A stretch of 64,000 bases of DNA from Breviolum minutum Mf 1.05b.01 (GCA_000507305.1 DF239633.1:1-64000), one strand, 5' to 3'; shown: positions 18,701 to 28,087, counted from the first letter of the stretch. Notes: generated from the sequence alone by a model not told the origin. A program made the numbers and translations.

Positions 18701-20254
18701 AACCCTGATAACGTGTGATAGTATGTCATGATCATCATCTTGAATGATTGTTTTTTCGACAAACTCTTCAGAAGATCCTACTGGCTGTGGAGGGATGTTT
18801 TCAAGCATCTCTTCAATTTTTCCCTGGAAAAGGTCCATGGCGACTGTTGTTAGGCTAGGGTACCACTGATCACGAAGTCGCAACACATCCAATGCCATGC
18901 ATGCCAAAATCTGTTTTGGTTGTGATTCATCATGTGGTATGAACTGGAATTGTTGCAACTGCTGTCTGATGTGGCTAAACACCCAACTACTCTGCAATGG
19001 GGATGCTAACTGCCCTACACCTGCCGTGAGAAATCTTTGACTATCATCCCAACCATCACTTTTAGCAAACCCATTAAGGAGGGCCATTTCCCTACCCGAA
19101 AGGTGCCGAATGCTTTCTGATGGCAACATGTTGTGCACAAAAACGAGTGCGCCATGTAGGCCCTGGCTTCGCAGTCTCTCAAAAGACATCTCACGCTCAC
19201 ACCCACATTGGCATTTGATGCATTGATTGCCCCAGCCATGTAATGCAGTAGGAAGAGTGCCATTGATATCAACCAACTGTGCATCAAATCCCTTGCCCAA
19301 ACTGGAAAACAACTCACGCTCATATCCACTAAGTGTCAATTCCTTCAATTCATTTGGCAAAAGATCCAAAAATTTGGGGATCACATCACTAATGGTTGGT
19401 GCAGGAACAATTTGCGGCATAGGTGGGACATAAATCTTACCAAACGCTCCATTGTTAATGATACACCACCATCGTTTTCTGGATGTAGGCCAAAAACCCT
19501 GGATATCTAAAATTGCCTCAGATTTGAGGAAACCAGTCATGTCTTCATGGTGCTGCAAACATCGCTTGACAAACTGACTGGATGGTGCTGTGGGTGTGCA
19601 TTCCAACACTACAATCTGCATTTGCAAAAGATATGATGCATACAGCCCAAATGGCAAACACTGAGCCCTACCATCATCTCCCCCTCGCTGGTCCCCCAGC
19701 TTGGAGAACGGTTGGCAACTAAATCCAAATGCCATCGTTTTGGCATCAGGCGATGCACGGTGCATCTCAACAACTGTCTGCAATTTGCAAATGTCTCCAC
19801 AAACTACTTGTTTATTCAACCTGGCTAAATGGTCACAAAACGATTGCAAATGATCATTTCCTACTTTCACGGACCATCCTGCTTGTGCGGCTCCTTGTCC
19901 CAAAGCCCCCAAACCAACACATGTTTCAACCAACTGTAGCAATGTTGTACCAGTTACCACCGAGTGTTCCAAAATTGCCGATTGATCATCCACCAACAAA
20001 ACTGGACCTTTCACATGATTGACTACAGCATTGATAATCGTGACCTTGGTGATTCCTTTCGTCAAAGTCCCTTGAAGTCGAAATTGTTGCTTAGTGAGCA
20101 GACCCCCGCACAAATGCCCCATTTGATCATCGAAAAAATCAACTGTGGCAACCAATGTGACTCTACCACCAGAATTGATTCTACCAAGACGTTCCTCATA
20201 GATAGGTAATCCCTTGAAGGTACCACTGTCATGACATCTACAACCAAAATCCAT
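15785..20254 (-). CDS. Retrotransposon ORF1: DNA C5-cytosine methyltransferase fused to gag-like protein (1,489 aa)
   Basis: ATG at 20254 has a strong context (GCGCCATGG) and an in-frame TAG 7 codons upstream. Residues about 105-435 are a C5-cytosine methyltransferase: SAM-binding motif I 'ETCVGLGALGQG' (110-121), catalytic loop 'GFSCQPFS' with Cys180, motif VI 'LECT' (Glu218), 'SRKRWW' (258-263) and motif X 'GVGQLASPLQ' (412-421). A CIKCQCGC cluster (345-352) sits in the target-recognition region. Residues 440-1100 are a low-identity region typical of dinoflagellate element ORF1s. At about 1120 'CLQVCKQPNCQCGKWH' could bind zinc. About 1260-1335 resembles an RRM, followed by 'DPWANAA' and a coiled coil (about 1385-1489). 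Likely role: RNA-binding ORF1 protein that also methylates DNA. Activity is inferred; motifs are direct. Confidence 0.9.
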   Translation of the reverse strand: MDFGCRCHDSGTFKGLPIYEERLGRINSGGRVTLVATVDFFDDQMGHLCGGLLTKQQFRLQGTLTKGITKVTIINAVVNHVKGPVLLVDDQSAILEHSVVTGTTLLQLVETCVGLGALGQGAAQAGWSVKVGNDHLQSFCDHLARLNKQVVCGDICKLQTVVEMHRASPDAKTMAFGFSCQPFSKLGDQRGGDDGRAQCLPFGLYASYLLQMQIVVLECTPTAPSSQFVKRCLQHHEDMTGFLKSEAILDIQGFWPTSRKRWWCIINNGAFGKIYVPPMPQIVPAPTISDVIPKFLDLLPNELKELTLSGYERELFSSLGKGFDAQLVDINGTLPTALHGWGNQCIKCQCGCEREMSFERLRSQGLHGALVFVHNMLPSESIRHLSGREMALLNGFAKSDGWDDSQRFLTAGVGQLASPLQSSWVFSHIRQQLQQFQFIPHDESQPKQILACMALDVLRLRDQWYPSLTTVAMDLFQGKIEEMLENIPPQPVGSSEEFVEKTIIQDDDHDILSHVIRVEQSIASPFDVKTGGMVAFSSTPMSGQVEQPPFVEKPVISEVRVDEPLPLTKDSPDDVLMLEPPIDSTESTNPEQHESKGVAVNILNNNVMIFDLIHRQFRAVSVGGDQTVSALLAAELSLSGEKGLKLFTCLGDELPSNKVLENHQIYVLAHSLKPFEAIECGKLEFHLSPMTRLHSCLLQNHFVASDELTYYLQAVSTMHEVRAVPPLLVFDLCDVVQSASQWWNQCTQDSLPVVTAVCQQHHWIPIRIEHKGSGSTTVVTTTEGGELWQLLQISTPVSIEVRHDIISQFDHDCGFQVLSWHITLSADQPMEYIQLHDACKWRFLFWQNLLVTRPSHPIVLCLGGASELETSLMAILKEHGVFPDRLTDRVKQVLTKLGHQPVISALRSARPWASLKSLASNQSIRLVQPDEFAAIVKDRTKDSKSVHSRKKQQPKTTVSKDVMLSPSEVFIPEGVFCQHDGTLLPQLGLRQISPQAKGIVLVTEQEVQPYLTQGMITQQGLGLLVMAPYTSDIEQVGTSIRFPAQSRTTGEPVLLSAILIQKGAQDVSRALPSVAHQVDQIATQTVKFMVYRDQCQSEWDEVCKHPIKYILGVMSCLQVCKQPNCQCGKWHPATADASEPIVDLWQRDFLTVHFRKAKASEAQLFTCFMRVTQPAFAVIHRMSGMQGVFVEPRSPDGRRHDEAYHTVWMAKQSYEEAVALQTTLPVETALVRVTFRYGFRAKLTEASQVHQKVKPETPFLPGGSKLSFVVGPLPFGVTRKSLTKLFAEWDWSAHAIQPVGRSADMQGLMWTVHANDPPKHTVYTMAHGDLMITRDESSIPKVPKLVTPQISALTRQQKENEAWDPWANAAKQLPSANSSSQASSVAAIEQVVEQRVLAKLQTREDTPMESSEHESRLNNLESQVQQLVANQQAADVRTQQVASHVESLQSQVEGYHGAVQSCIEKCIDSKLSEQMQKIEALLSKRPRNE

Positions 20255-20334
20255 GGCGCTACAAGTGCAAAACTACGAGCCCAGTCTCAGCTGGCACTGC
20301 CCCCCGTGACTGGTACGGGCTTGGGCCAGGGGCT
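20255..20334 (-). promoter_or_regulatory. 5' leader of the retrotransposon
   Basis: 80 bp between the right target-site duplication and the ORF1 ATG, GC-rich compared with flanks. A LINE promoter would be expected here, but no motif I can name is visible. Confidence 0.4.
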
Positions 20335-20350
20335 GGTGCTCAAAACCCTT
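20335..20350. repeat. 16-bp target-site duplication, right copy
   Basis: Identical to 10648-10663. Confidence 0.88.
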
Positions 20351-20794
20351 CGTGAGATTCCATGAAATCCTGATTGCTTTGTTCATAGGGATCCTTATTT
20401 CATGGCTTATTCTACTAATAACTCCTATATCATACTCCCTTAAAAACAGTTCTGAATCATGGCTCAAAAAATGTCTATCATCCATCTATCATCCCTATTT
20501 TTTTCACTGCTTAGTCGTAACTGTTTGAAATCGCTTGGGTCGATGTTTCTCCTTTCCGTTTGGAAAAGCCATTTTTCACCTGCCGTGGATGTATTCAGGG
20601 GTCAAAAAAATGTTCACATCTCATTTCCCCCCCCCCCTTTTATCAATATAACTGGGTAGTTTGTATAATCCCTTACAGTATAATCCCTATAACTTCACTG
20701 CTAATAGTAACTTTTTATCCCAAAAATTTTGAAATCCTCTATGTTCACAGCTTCAAAAAAAGAAAATAAATCCACGACGTCAAAACTGACTCAC

Positions 20795-20916
20795 CACGAC
20801 CTTAGAATTTTCCAGAAGGCCGAGGGACCACTCCCAGTCGTGCGTCAGGGTCATGGTACTGATGGCCTCTCCAGCCAACTCATAGAGAATGTAGGAAGCC
20901 TTGGACGTCACAAAGG
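20795..20916 (-). CDS. Candidate internal exon with canonical donor
   Basis: The minus frame reads about FVTSKASYILYELAGEAIST, then MTLTHDWEWSLGLLENSKVV, and meets a textbook donor GTGAGT (20789-20794). The acceptor would be 'gtgcttag|CC'. Composition and codon use look protein-coding. No family recognised. The neighbouring exons were not identified. Confidence 0.4.
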
Positions 20917-22433
20917 CTAAGCACCATGGGTCCACCGACCCATGGATGTATGTTTTTTTTTGGGGGATCATCCCGTACTTGGGATGTACAGTACTTGGAA
21001 AATTAGATGGCTAACCGTTCCCCTACATATTGGTTTATAAGGACCCTTTACTGACCTATACCTTTTGGTATCTGTGCCATTTATTTTGACCTTAAGGTAA
21101 TTGGTTCGTTTTTTAAGGGGGTTGTTTTAAAGTAGATAAACAAATGTGACTTTGCTGGGAACTAAGATATCCCTTTCCGTTTGGGCGCTTTTGAAGATGA
21201 TGTTCCTTTTCCCGTTTGGTGGGATATGCTGCTATGCTAGTTCCCTTAAAGGTAATTGGTTCGTTTTTAGGGGGGTATATAATACTTCCGCCATTTATTT
21301 ATGACCAAGCCTACTCAGTGGACGAATACGATCACCATGGAAATAAAAGCAGGCAAGAATCGAAATGGAATCTTACAATGTGGGAAAGTCAGGAGTTTAG
21401 TGGTGGTCAAGCAATGCCCTAGAACCCCCTAAAAGGAGCCCCTTAAAAAATAGCATGGCTTTAACCGTTATCTATCACAATCTAAGTCCTTTGAAAATGA
21501 ACGAATGTCCTCCTTTTAAGGGACCAGTTTTCAGGGGGAAAGTAGATGGTGCAGCTCCCATGCATTGGTTGATCATGTTTTTTTAAGGAAGCCGCCCAAG
21601 CTGAGAGCTGCACCATAGGGCCATTTATATACTTTCAGCACGGTGTACCATGAATGAGCATGAGGTTTTATCAATTCTTCATCCTTCTTTGAGCTGGCTG
21701 GGATGTTGCCAACTTGCTTAAATTCTGACAGCTGGTTGTTTTCTCGCCACACTGTTGGACACTTCAGCGTGAATTTATGAGACAGATAGTACCGGTAGGT
21801 GAGCCAATCAATTTGATACCTAGTCGTCCGAGAGAGACCGGTCCTTTCTGACTTTTATTTTGTAAACTTTAGAATCCCGTGAAATCATCTCAAAATAGCT
21901 TCATCTCTCAAAGCAACAGCAATATCCACATTTCCGCACATATCATCAAATATTTAAATTTTGGGAGAAATTCAGTGCAACTCGGTCACGGAGCTAAATA
22001 GATCATTCCACCTTAGTTCAGGTTTGTGATTGACACCTAAAATTTACCACACAAGTACAACACATGGTTGGAAATCGATCTCCGTTTCTTGGAACTAGAA
22101 TTTGAGCAAGCCGGGGGGTGTTTCTGGAGTGAGTTTTGAAGGGAGCATCTGACAATAGAATACAATGGCATGACAAAGAGCAAGCATGCGTTCATCCCCT
22201 CAGAGTCATGGATTGACAAAACAACTCGTTGTTTTCGTTTTGTTAAAAGCTGTTGCTTGAAAAATAGACCGCAAACACACTTTGATACTTGTATGTTGCG
22301 TATACATTGGGTGTGGCCCGCTCCCAAAAATAGCAAAAGGATGCAAAAATGAAGGTTTCGTTTGGGATTCCACACTTTTAAACCATTCTAAACATCCTAA
22401 ACATCATGCTGGTGGTCGGTGGTCACTGGCATC
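20917..22433. other. No supported gene
   Basis: AT-rich DNA with a diverged family B-like inverted repeat (about 21150-21250: 'tgggaactaagatatccctt' against 'gggatatgctgctatgctag') and two copies of 'ggtaattggttcgtttttta' type sequence (21098 and 21250). Confidence 0.45.
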
Positions 22434-22583
22434 CTGGGAGGGGGCCACACCCAACAGGATACACCGGCAAACTCCGAGGCAAGGACCCTTCATCGAACTC
22501 CAACGCTGGTGCCATGGATGGGAAGCCGTGTTGTACCAAGTCGCACTCAGTTCGCAGTTCCGTTGGCGTGGCAATGAGATCAA
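22434..22583 (-). CDS. Candidate exon with AG acceptor and CAG|GA border
   Basis: The minus frame between 'atcccag|TTGATC' and 'CCCAG|GATGCC' reads DLIATPTELRTECDLVQHGF and PSMAPALEFDEGSLPRSLPV: protein-like, GC-rich, no stop. GA and GC donors are known for dinoflagellate introns, so the CAG|GA border is plausible. Product not recognised. Confidence 0.4.
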
Positions 22584-22855
22584 CTGGGATTAAACTAAAC
22601 AAGGAATGCCAAAGAATGGCAAGAAGGTTCATATCATTGATTTGGCTTGTTTAATGTTCACTAAGTTCACTCACTGGTACAATTCCATGAACAAAACAAA
22701 TCGCGAGTTGAGCCAACACTCACAATTCAACACCACAAATCCTACATCCTGAAACGGATTTTGTCTTGCCCCACCCCAAGGAAAAAAACTCTTTGCAGTG
22801 TCATCTTTCCGATTGGCCATCTGAAAAAAAAACACGTTTCGGCCGAGGCTGTTTT

Positions 22856-22981
22856 TACAGTGGTCATTATATTACCAACCCAAACAATGTACTTTACTAA
22901 CAGAAAAAATTATTCAAATTTACCATACATTTGTAATGTCTCATTCCCCCACAAAATAGGACTTTTTTTCATGATCCCTGG
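22856..22981. repeat. MITE, 'ACAGGGGTCATTATATTA' family (family I), copy 1
   Basis: 'cagtggtcattatattacc' at the left matches inverse 'atgatccctg' at the right; 'aacccaaacaatg' and 'cccccacaaaata' interior blocks recur at 24486, 50054 and 62688. Confidence 0.6.
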
Positions 22982-23453
22982 CCGAGGAGAATCTCGAATC
23001 GCCAAGCTTCATCATCATTGACTTCAATCCATTGCGCTCGGGTGTTTGGAACCTGGGTTACCGATGCACAAACGAAGCAAGGTTCCCAAAAAAAGGGGAA
23101 CCATTTGAATCCAACATCTTAACAGGAAGTGAACCATCTGAACCAACCATCACTTTTCAGTGGATATGTTAGTTTTCAGGGGGGGATTAATTAACAATAG
23201 CTGAATCTTGAAACACATTTCAACAAAACAAAGACCGAAACAACCCTGTTCCGTTTTACGGAAACAACGGAAATCTCAAAGTTGTTCCAAAAAACAACTG
23301 AGCTAAAACTTACTGACGTACTATTCAACTCCAATGCCCCAAGTTGAAGCACAAAGTTTGACATTAGATGCGGTAGTCCGTACAAATGCACCTGGAACTC
23401 CAAACCAACCATTTAGAAATGATTGTTTCAATTGGATGATTATCAAAATAATA

Positions 23454-23702
23454 ATTTCATACTACATGATATTACATCATGCAATTGTTCAGAGCTTTGT
23501 GTTGATAGCCAAGAAAACGGAAACCTTGGGTATGCGTGACTTGTGGAAACACTTGAATTGAACCAAAGAACCCATAGTAATTTTATACTACATGATATTA
23601 TATCATACAATTGTTCAGAGCTTTATGTTGATAGCCAAGAAAACGGAAACTTTGGGTATGCGTGACAGTGGAAACACTTGAACCAAAGAACCCAAAGAAG
23701 CA
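23454..23702 (+). repeat. Tandem duplication, two ~126-bp copies
   Basis: 23454-23579 and 23580-23702 share 'tactacatgatatta', 'caattgttcagagctttgtg', 'ttgatagccaagaaaacgga', 'gggtatgcgtgac' and 'ggaaacacttga' in the same order with about 10% differences. Confidence 0.9.
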
Positions 23703-23718
23703 TACCTAGCTGGAGAAA

Positions 23719-23880
23719 TTAAGAAGATTTCAGAAGCATACCAAAGGCTCGAAACAAGGTTGTGAAGCGTCCCTCCTTGTAAACAACGGCAGTTGCAACT
23801 TGGAAGGCGCTCTTTTTCACCACAGGCATCAAAATGTTGTTCAACCTGTTTCTTGCGAATGAGTAGGAACATGACCTGAT
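23719..23880 (-). CDS. Candidate exon, product unknown
   Basis: The minus frame reads RNRLNNILMPVVKKSAFQVA and TAVVYKEGRFTTLFRAFGML before a stop at 23719. Amphipathic, protein-like texture; borders not defined. Confidence 0.3.
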   Translation of the reverse strand: MRSCSYSFARNRLNNILMPVVKKSAFQVATAVVYKEGRFTTLFRAFGMLLKSS

Positions 23881-24094
23881 TTGGCCCTTTCCTTTGCTCC
23901 TATCTTCTGATCCCGGAATCCTCCCCTGTCCATCCAAGAGACTACTCGAGGCCTGGAGGGAAATAGAAATGGGCGGAATCTTATATCTCACTCCCTAAAA
24001 CTAACAGTTCGCCCCTAAAAATGGTTGGTTTCCAATAGGAATCTCTTGTTCCAGGGCTGAAAATTCCCAGAGGCTATGCCCAATGAGAGGTTAT

Positions 24095-24203
24095 CTAGTT
24101 GGTGATTGAATGAAACCATCTGAAAGATATGCTCGTCACAAATGGGTTCATCTTCCCCAAAGATCGGGTGAAAATAAAAAATAGTTGAGTTGCCACCAAC
24201 CAG
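24095..24203. repeat. Family A MITE, copy 4
   Basis: CTAGTTGGTGATTGAATG start, 'gatatgctcgtcacaaatgg', 'catcttccccaaagatcggg', end GTTGCCACCAACCAG. Confidence 0.7.
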
Positions 24204-24343
24204 TATATCTCAATGTTGAAAATGGATGTCAGACATGAGACATGATAAGAAGTAAAGTAATATATTGATTTGACAAAATTTCAAGACAAATCTACTTGAC
24301 TCCTGGAACTTGCATCACTGATTTAATCACCGCCTTGGGTCAA

Positions 24344-24478
24344 CTAATGATTAATTGTTGGTTTGGGTCCCGGTGCCTCTGGGATGCAAAAAGGGTGCCC
24401 AAAAAAGTAACAATCCCTTTCATAGGGGGATCCCAAATATCCAAACCACCGGGCCCCAAACCAACAATTAACTATTAG
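24344..24478. repeat. MITE with ~30-bp terminal inverted repeats (family J)
   Basis: 'ctaatgattaattgttggtt' + 'tgggtcccggtg' pairs with 'caccgggccccaaacc' + 'aacaattaactattag'. A related, shorter element is at 28000-28087. Confidence 0.8.
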
Positions 24479-24485
24479 CTGATGG

Positions 24486-24605
24486 GTACAGGGGTCATTA
24501 TATTACCAACCCAAACAAGGCACTACTATAGGGGAAATCCCTCAAATCACTCAACATTTGCATTTGTTTGATCCCCCCAAAATAGGTAATTTAATATAAC
24601 CCTGG
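24486..24605. repeat. Family I MITE, copy 2
   Basis: 'caggggtcattatattacca', 'acccaaacaaggcactacta', 'ttgatccccccaaaatagg', end 'ataaccctgg'. It is the intact reference for the nested copy at 50054. Confidence 0.65.
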
Positions 24606-24733
24606 TGGTGACTGTTACTGGGTGGGGGGTAGTTCCAACTTATCACTATTACTTTACTTCTTATGATGTCTCGTCATGTCTGACATCATGTTTAACAGTG
24701 AGATATACTGGGTGGTGGTTTCAAGTATTAAAA

Positions 24734-24889
24734 CAATAGTTGTTTCTGGTTCCCCTAATAATCACCCAATTATGGCAATTTATATACCACTTACATACCA
24801 CTTATATATATTGCTAATTGGGTGATTATGTATATATATATATATATGTATCCCCTACCACCTATAAGGGGAACCAGAAACAACTATTG
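24734..24889. repeat. 156-bp MITE with perfect 23-bp terminal inverted repeats (family K)
   Basis: 24734-24756 is the exact inverse of 24867-24889 (ends CAATAGTTGTTTCTGG). A second inner pair 'ataatcacccaatta' / 'taattgggtgattat' and a (TA)n run lie inside. Confidence 0.9.
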
Positions 24890-25231
24890 ATTTTATGACC
24901 CAAAGACTTTAAATTTCTCATAAGGTGCGAAAAAAAGAGTCATTTTCCAGGTAGTCGACCTCCAATCTCAACACTTGGCATGGTTTATGGTTAAGACTAA
25001 GACCCCTGGGGTATCTTGACAACCAAAAAAAAACGCATGTCGAAACACCTCGGCGGCGTGAATTGGAGCTGAGGGGCAGACCTCGAGTTTCAGGCATCCA
25101 TGGGGCGTGGTATGTTTTACCTACCCATGGGGCATCCCAAAAACCTACATGTTCAGAGGTGTTTTATGGTATGGTAACCTGGTTTTTAGGTGGCCAAAAC
25201 CTTAACCTTTCATGGTTTTGGGGGGTGTTCT

Positions 25232-25302
25232 AGGTATATACATTTGGTTGATTTTTATGGTAAATGAATGCATGGAAATATACCATACATGGATCCTATG
25301 GG
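25232..25302. repeat. Family D palindromic repeat, copy 3
   Basis: 'ggtatatacatttggttg', 'atttttatggtaaatg', 'aaatataccatacatggatc' in family order; the left arm is shortened. Confidence 0.55.
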
Positions 25303-25619
25303 GCAATGGTACATGAATTTTGCATGCATTCTTGATATCCCTTTGTATTTTCTGGAGTTGAAGGGTGTTTTGTTCAACCCCTCCAATCTGATGATTTGCA
25401 AAGGAAAAAAGGATAGGTTCGTTTTATACTTCTCAAGTGTTTCTAGCTCTAAACAACCATTTTTTGCAAAATTTGTGACAGTTGGATGATTTCACCAACC
25501 ATGACTTGAAAACAATCTATTGAGAAATCACCAAACTGTTCCAACCAGTTTCATCCGAAACTTCCTAAAATCTATGGGAAAAAACCCGAACCCAATTCCG
25601 TTGTGATCCTCCCCGTTTT

Positions 25620-25715
25620 TCCCATCCCATGCGGGTGTGCCGGGTTCCCCGAACTGCCAAGGACGGCACGCTCCACCGCCGGAACCGTTGAAACTTCCAC
25701 CTCCCGCGACAGCAG
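25620..25715 (+). CDS. Candidate exon ending at a canonical GTAAGG donor
   Basis: The plus frame reads CGCAGFPELPRTARSTAGTV then ETSTSRDS and meets 'gacagcag|GTAAGG' at 25715/25716. GC-rich island in AT-rich DNA. Product unknown. Confidence 0.35.
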
Positions 25716-25869
25716 GTAAGGCTGTCCAACCAGGCTTGGCACGGCTCCTCAGGGTCCCACCCAGGTGTCCACCACCCCAACCACCACGCAGACTCCCCGA
25801 AAACCCCGAAATTCTCCATGGTGATGTCAGTGATGTCTTGCTAAAATGTAAAGGATTCTTCTGAAAACA

Positions 25870-26460
25870 ATGATTTTTAATGATTTTTAAAAATATCAGG
25901 GATGATCATTTTATGATTATTAAGATGGTAAGGATTATTCATTGGGTTTCTTTTTGAAAAATAATGAATAATATGTAGGATTTTACCGTATTTTAGCAAA
26001 CATTTCAATATGATTTTACCCGTTATTGCTTTCCGTTTCTCGGAAAATTACAGATTTGCAATCACTGAAAATGTGGCCACAAGGTCTGGCCCACCAAAAT
26101 AATTATGTGGCAGGATTTTAGAGCCTTCTGCGTACTAGAGCAGCACATCATAACTGTGATTCTCATATTCAATTGCCCACATGGGCATTTTTCATGCTTC
26201 ATCCATGACAGTGCAGAGTTTCAGATCTTGCAAAAGAAAAGCATCACTTTTAAAGGTTTGCATCAAGCGTGAATGCTATCCAGTGATACTTATGATTCTT
26301 TGATTCGTAGTGACATCCCTTTGCTAATCTATGTATTGTTCGAAAAGCCCCACGTCTTCACTTTCGAACGCTGAAAAGCTCGGAGTTTTATCAGCAAAAA
26401 TTATCTCGGATGATTTGATCTCAACTGAGCCAGGAAAAAACCCTGTTCACATTCCATTTT
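25870..26460. other. No supported gene
   Basis: AT-rich; no frame, repeat family or splice-like pair that I can support. Confidence 0.4.
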
Positions 26461-26462
26461 GC

Positions 26463-26551
26463 TGGTTGTTTAATAGGGACCCTTATATGCAACGATCTAT
26501 TATAGTCCCCATAACTGGGTAGTACAATCCCCTATAAACCCTAAACAACCA
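26463..26551. repeat. Family G MITE, copy 2
   Basis: TGGTTGTTTAATAGGGACCC start and CCCTATAAACCCTAAACAACCA end; core 'cataactgggtagtacaatc'. Confidence 0.75.
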
Positions 26552-26726
26552 AGGTTTATCACACCCACAATCACACACAATCACATCTCACACAAAAAAT
26601 CCCTGTCAACGGGTCTTTTGAGCAGCTCAGATCTCTAGATATTATCTGTTTTAATCAGATTTCCAGTAACAAGGCCGACACTTCGTTTCTTCAGGTGTTG
26701 CTAATCTTGTGAATGTCCACCATATG

Positions 26727-26815
26727 AATCCCCGTATGGTATATTGACCTACATGTTGTTTATCTTTATTGTCAATGTGTAGGTAAATATACCATGACCA
26801 TAGATCCTTTGGGAT
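26727..26815. repeat. Family D palindromic repeat, copy 4
   Basis: 'tatggtatattgacctacat' against 'gtgtaggtaaatataccat'. Confidence 0.6.
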
Positions 26816-26847
26816 CACCATCAATCTATTTCGCTCCTGAAACAAAA

Positions 26848-26974
26848 CTAGTTGGTGGTTTGAGTCAACCCATCTGAAAAAATATGTTGGTCAAATTGGA
26901 TCACTTCCCCAAGAAATCGGGGTGAAAGTTCAAAAAGAAAATCAAACGAAATAAAAAAATGACGAAACCACCTA
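26848..26974. repeat. Family A MITE, copy 5
   Basis: CTAGTTGGTGGTTTGAGTC start, 'gtcaaattggatcacttccc', 'aaatcggggtgaaa', end GAAACCACCTA. Confidence 0.75.
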
Positions 26975-26981
26975 CACTCCT

Positions 26982-27058
26982 GAAATTCAACATGGAAAAG
27001 GAGATTCCTTTTGGAAACCATCATTTTCAGGTTCCATGTTCAAATTGGGGGGAGTAGA
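26982..27058. repeat. Family C MITE (short copy)
   Basis: 'actcctgaaattcaacatgg' at the left against 'ccatgttcaaattgggggga' at the right, with 'ggagattccttttggaaacc' inside. It directly abuts a family A copy. Confidence 0.55.
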
Positions 27059-27689
27059 AATTTGGTTCAAAAGAAAACCTGATCAGATATCAATAAATTT
27101 CGCCTTCCAAGGGGCTGCCAATGACACCCTAAGGCATGGTGAATTGACACCCTTTACGCATGGTGAAACCCCTAGGGAAGGATGAAATGTTATAAATGGA
27201 GCTGTTTCATCCCTATTTCCATGGTCTGAAAGAAATGGTTTCCCCTGGGCTTATTTCGCCCAAAAAAAAAGGAAGGATGATGTTTAAAAGCCAAAAGAAT
27301 GACCATCCCGAAATAAAAGATGAAATTTTGAAACAACATCCCAAAAACATCCCTTACAAAAACAACCATCGGCCAAACCCGGTCTTTTTCAGGATGATAT
27401 GGATATATGATATTAATATCACCCCTATTTCAATGGTAATTGCTTTCCCTTGGGGATTTAACCCCCCCAAAAAAAAACACGTTTTTTTCAAACAGCCAAA
27501 CCCACCCAACACCAAATCCCCCAACCGCCCCAAACCACCCGCTGCTGCAGAACCAAGGGACACTTGAAGTTGAGGAGCCAAACCAAAAGCTGGCGCAGTT
27601 TTTTTGGGGAAAAGGCGACGATTTGGTTCGTTCGACAGCCAAATCAACAAAAATCAAACCAGGGCTATTTAAGGGTGTTTAACCTTAAA

Positions 27690-27783
27690 TGGTGGGTTTT
27701 CCCCCCAAATCATCTACATTTTAATAGGGTTTTCAATTATAAACCATCCATTTTGGGGAAACCCACTATTTTAGGAAACATCC
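27690..27783. repeat. Family E MITE, copy 2
   Basis: 'tggtgggttttcccccc', 'aaatcatctacattttaata', 'accatccattttggggaaac', 'ttaggaaacatcc'. Inverted orientation relative to the copy at 5477. Confidence 0.6.
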
Positions 27784-27880
27784 AATTTCTGAATAACACA
27801 ACTGGGGTAACAAAAATCAACCAGGTAATGAAGTAACAATCAACAAATCAACCAGGTATAACCAGGTAATAAGTGATCTC

Positions 27881-27971
27881 GTTGAAAAATATGCTCGTCA
27901 AAATGGGAACCTATCTTCCTGAATTTTCGGGGTGAACATTCCAAAAATATTTGAAACGGAATCACCTAGGG
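27881..27971. repeat. Family A MITE, copy 6 (left end eroded)
   Basis: 'gaaaaatatgctcgtcaaaa' core, 'ttttcggggtgaacattcc', end GGAATCACCTAGG. Confidence 0.6.
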
Positions 27972-27999
27972 TTTTTTTGTTGTAAGAAACAGCATTCAA

Positions 28000-28087
28000 C
28001 TAGTGGTAAATTGGTGGTAAGGGATTGTTACTTAGGGCCGATTCGAATCCCAAACCACCGGGACCCAAACCACCAATTTACCACTAG
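28000..28087. repeat. Family J-related MITE
   Basis: 'ctagtggtaaattggtggt' at the left is the inverse of 'accaccaatttaccactag' at the right. Confidence 0.75.

Larger units (their letters stand above)
10664..20334 (-). mobile_element. Full-length non-LTR retrotransposon carrying a cytosine methyltransferase
   Basis: A 9,671-bp element on the minus strand, bounded by a 16-bp direct duplication. Order 5' to 3': 5' leader of about 80 bp, ORF1 (20254-15785), one in-frame TGA, ORF2 (to 10733), 3' leader of about 70 bp ending in two near-copies of a 12-bp unit of the type 'ggttcggaaaaa'. No LTRs are present. AP-type endonuclease at the start of ORF2, RT and RNase H fit a LINE of the I/Jockey-like broad type; clade not assigned. 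Methyltransferase genes inside dinoflagellate retrotransposons have been published; this appears to be such an element with nearly everything intact, so it is probably a recent insertion. Confidence 0.9.

Noticed and set aside
10664-20334. Interpreting the element as an LTR retrotransposon
   Set aside because: No direct repeats longer than the 16-bp duplication flank it, and there is no aspartic protease or integrase; endonuclease-RT-RNase H order fits a non-LTR element.
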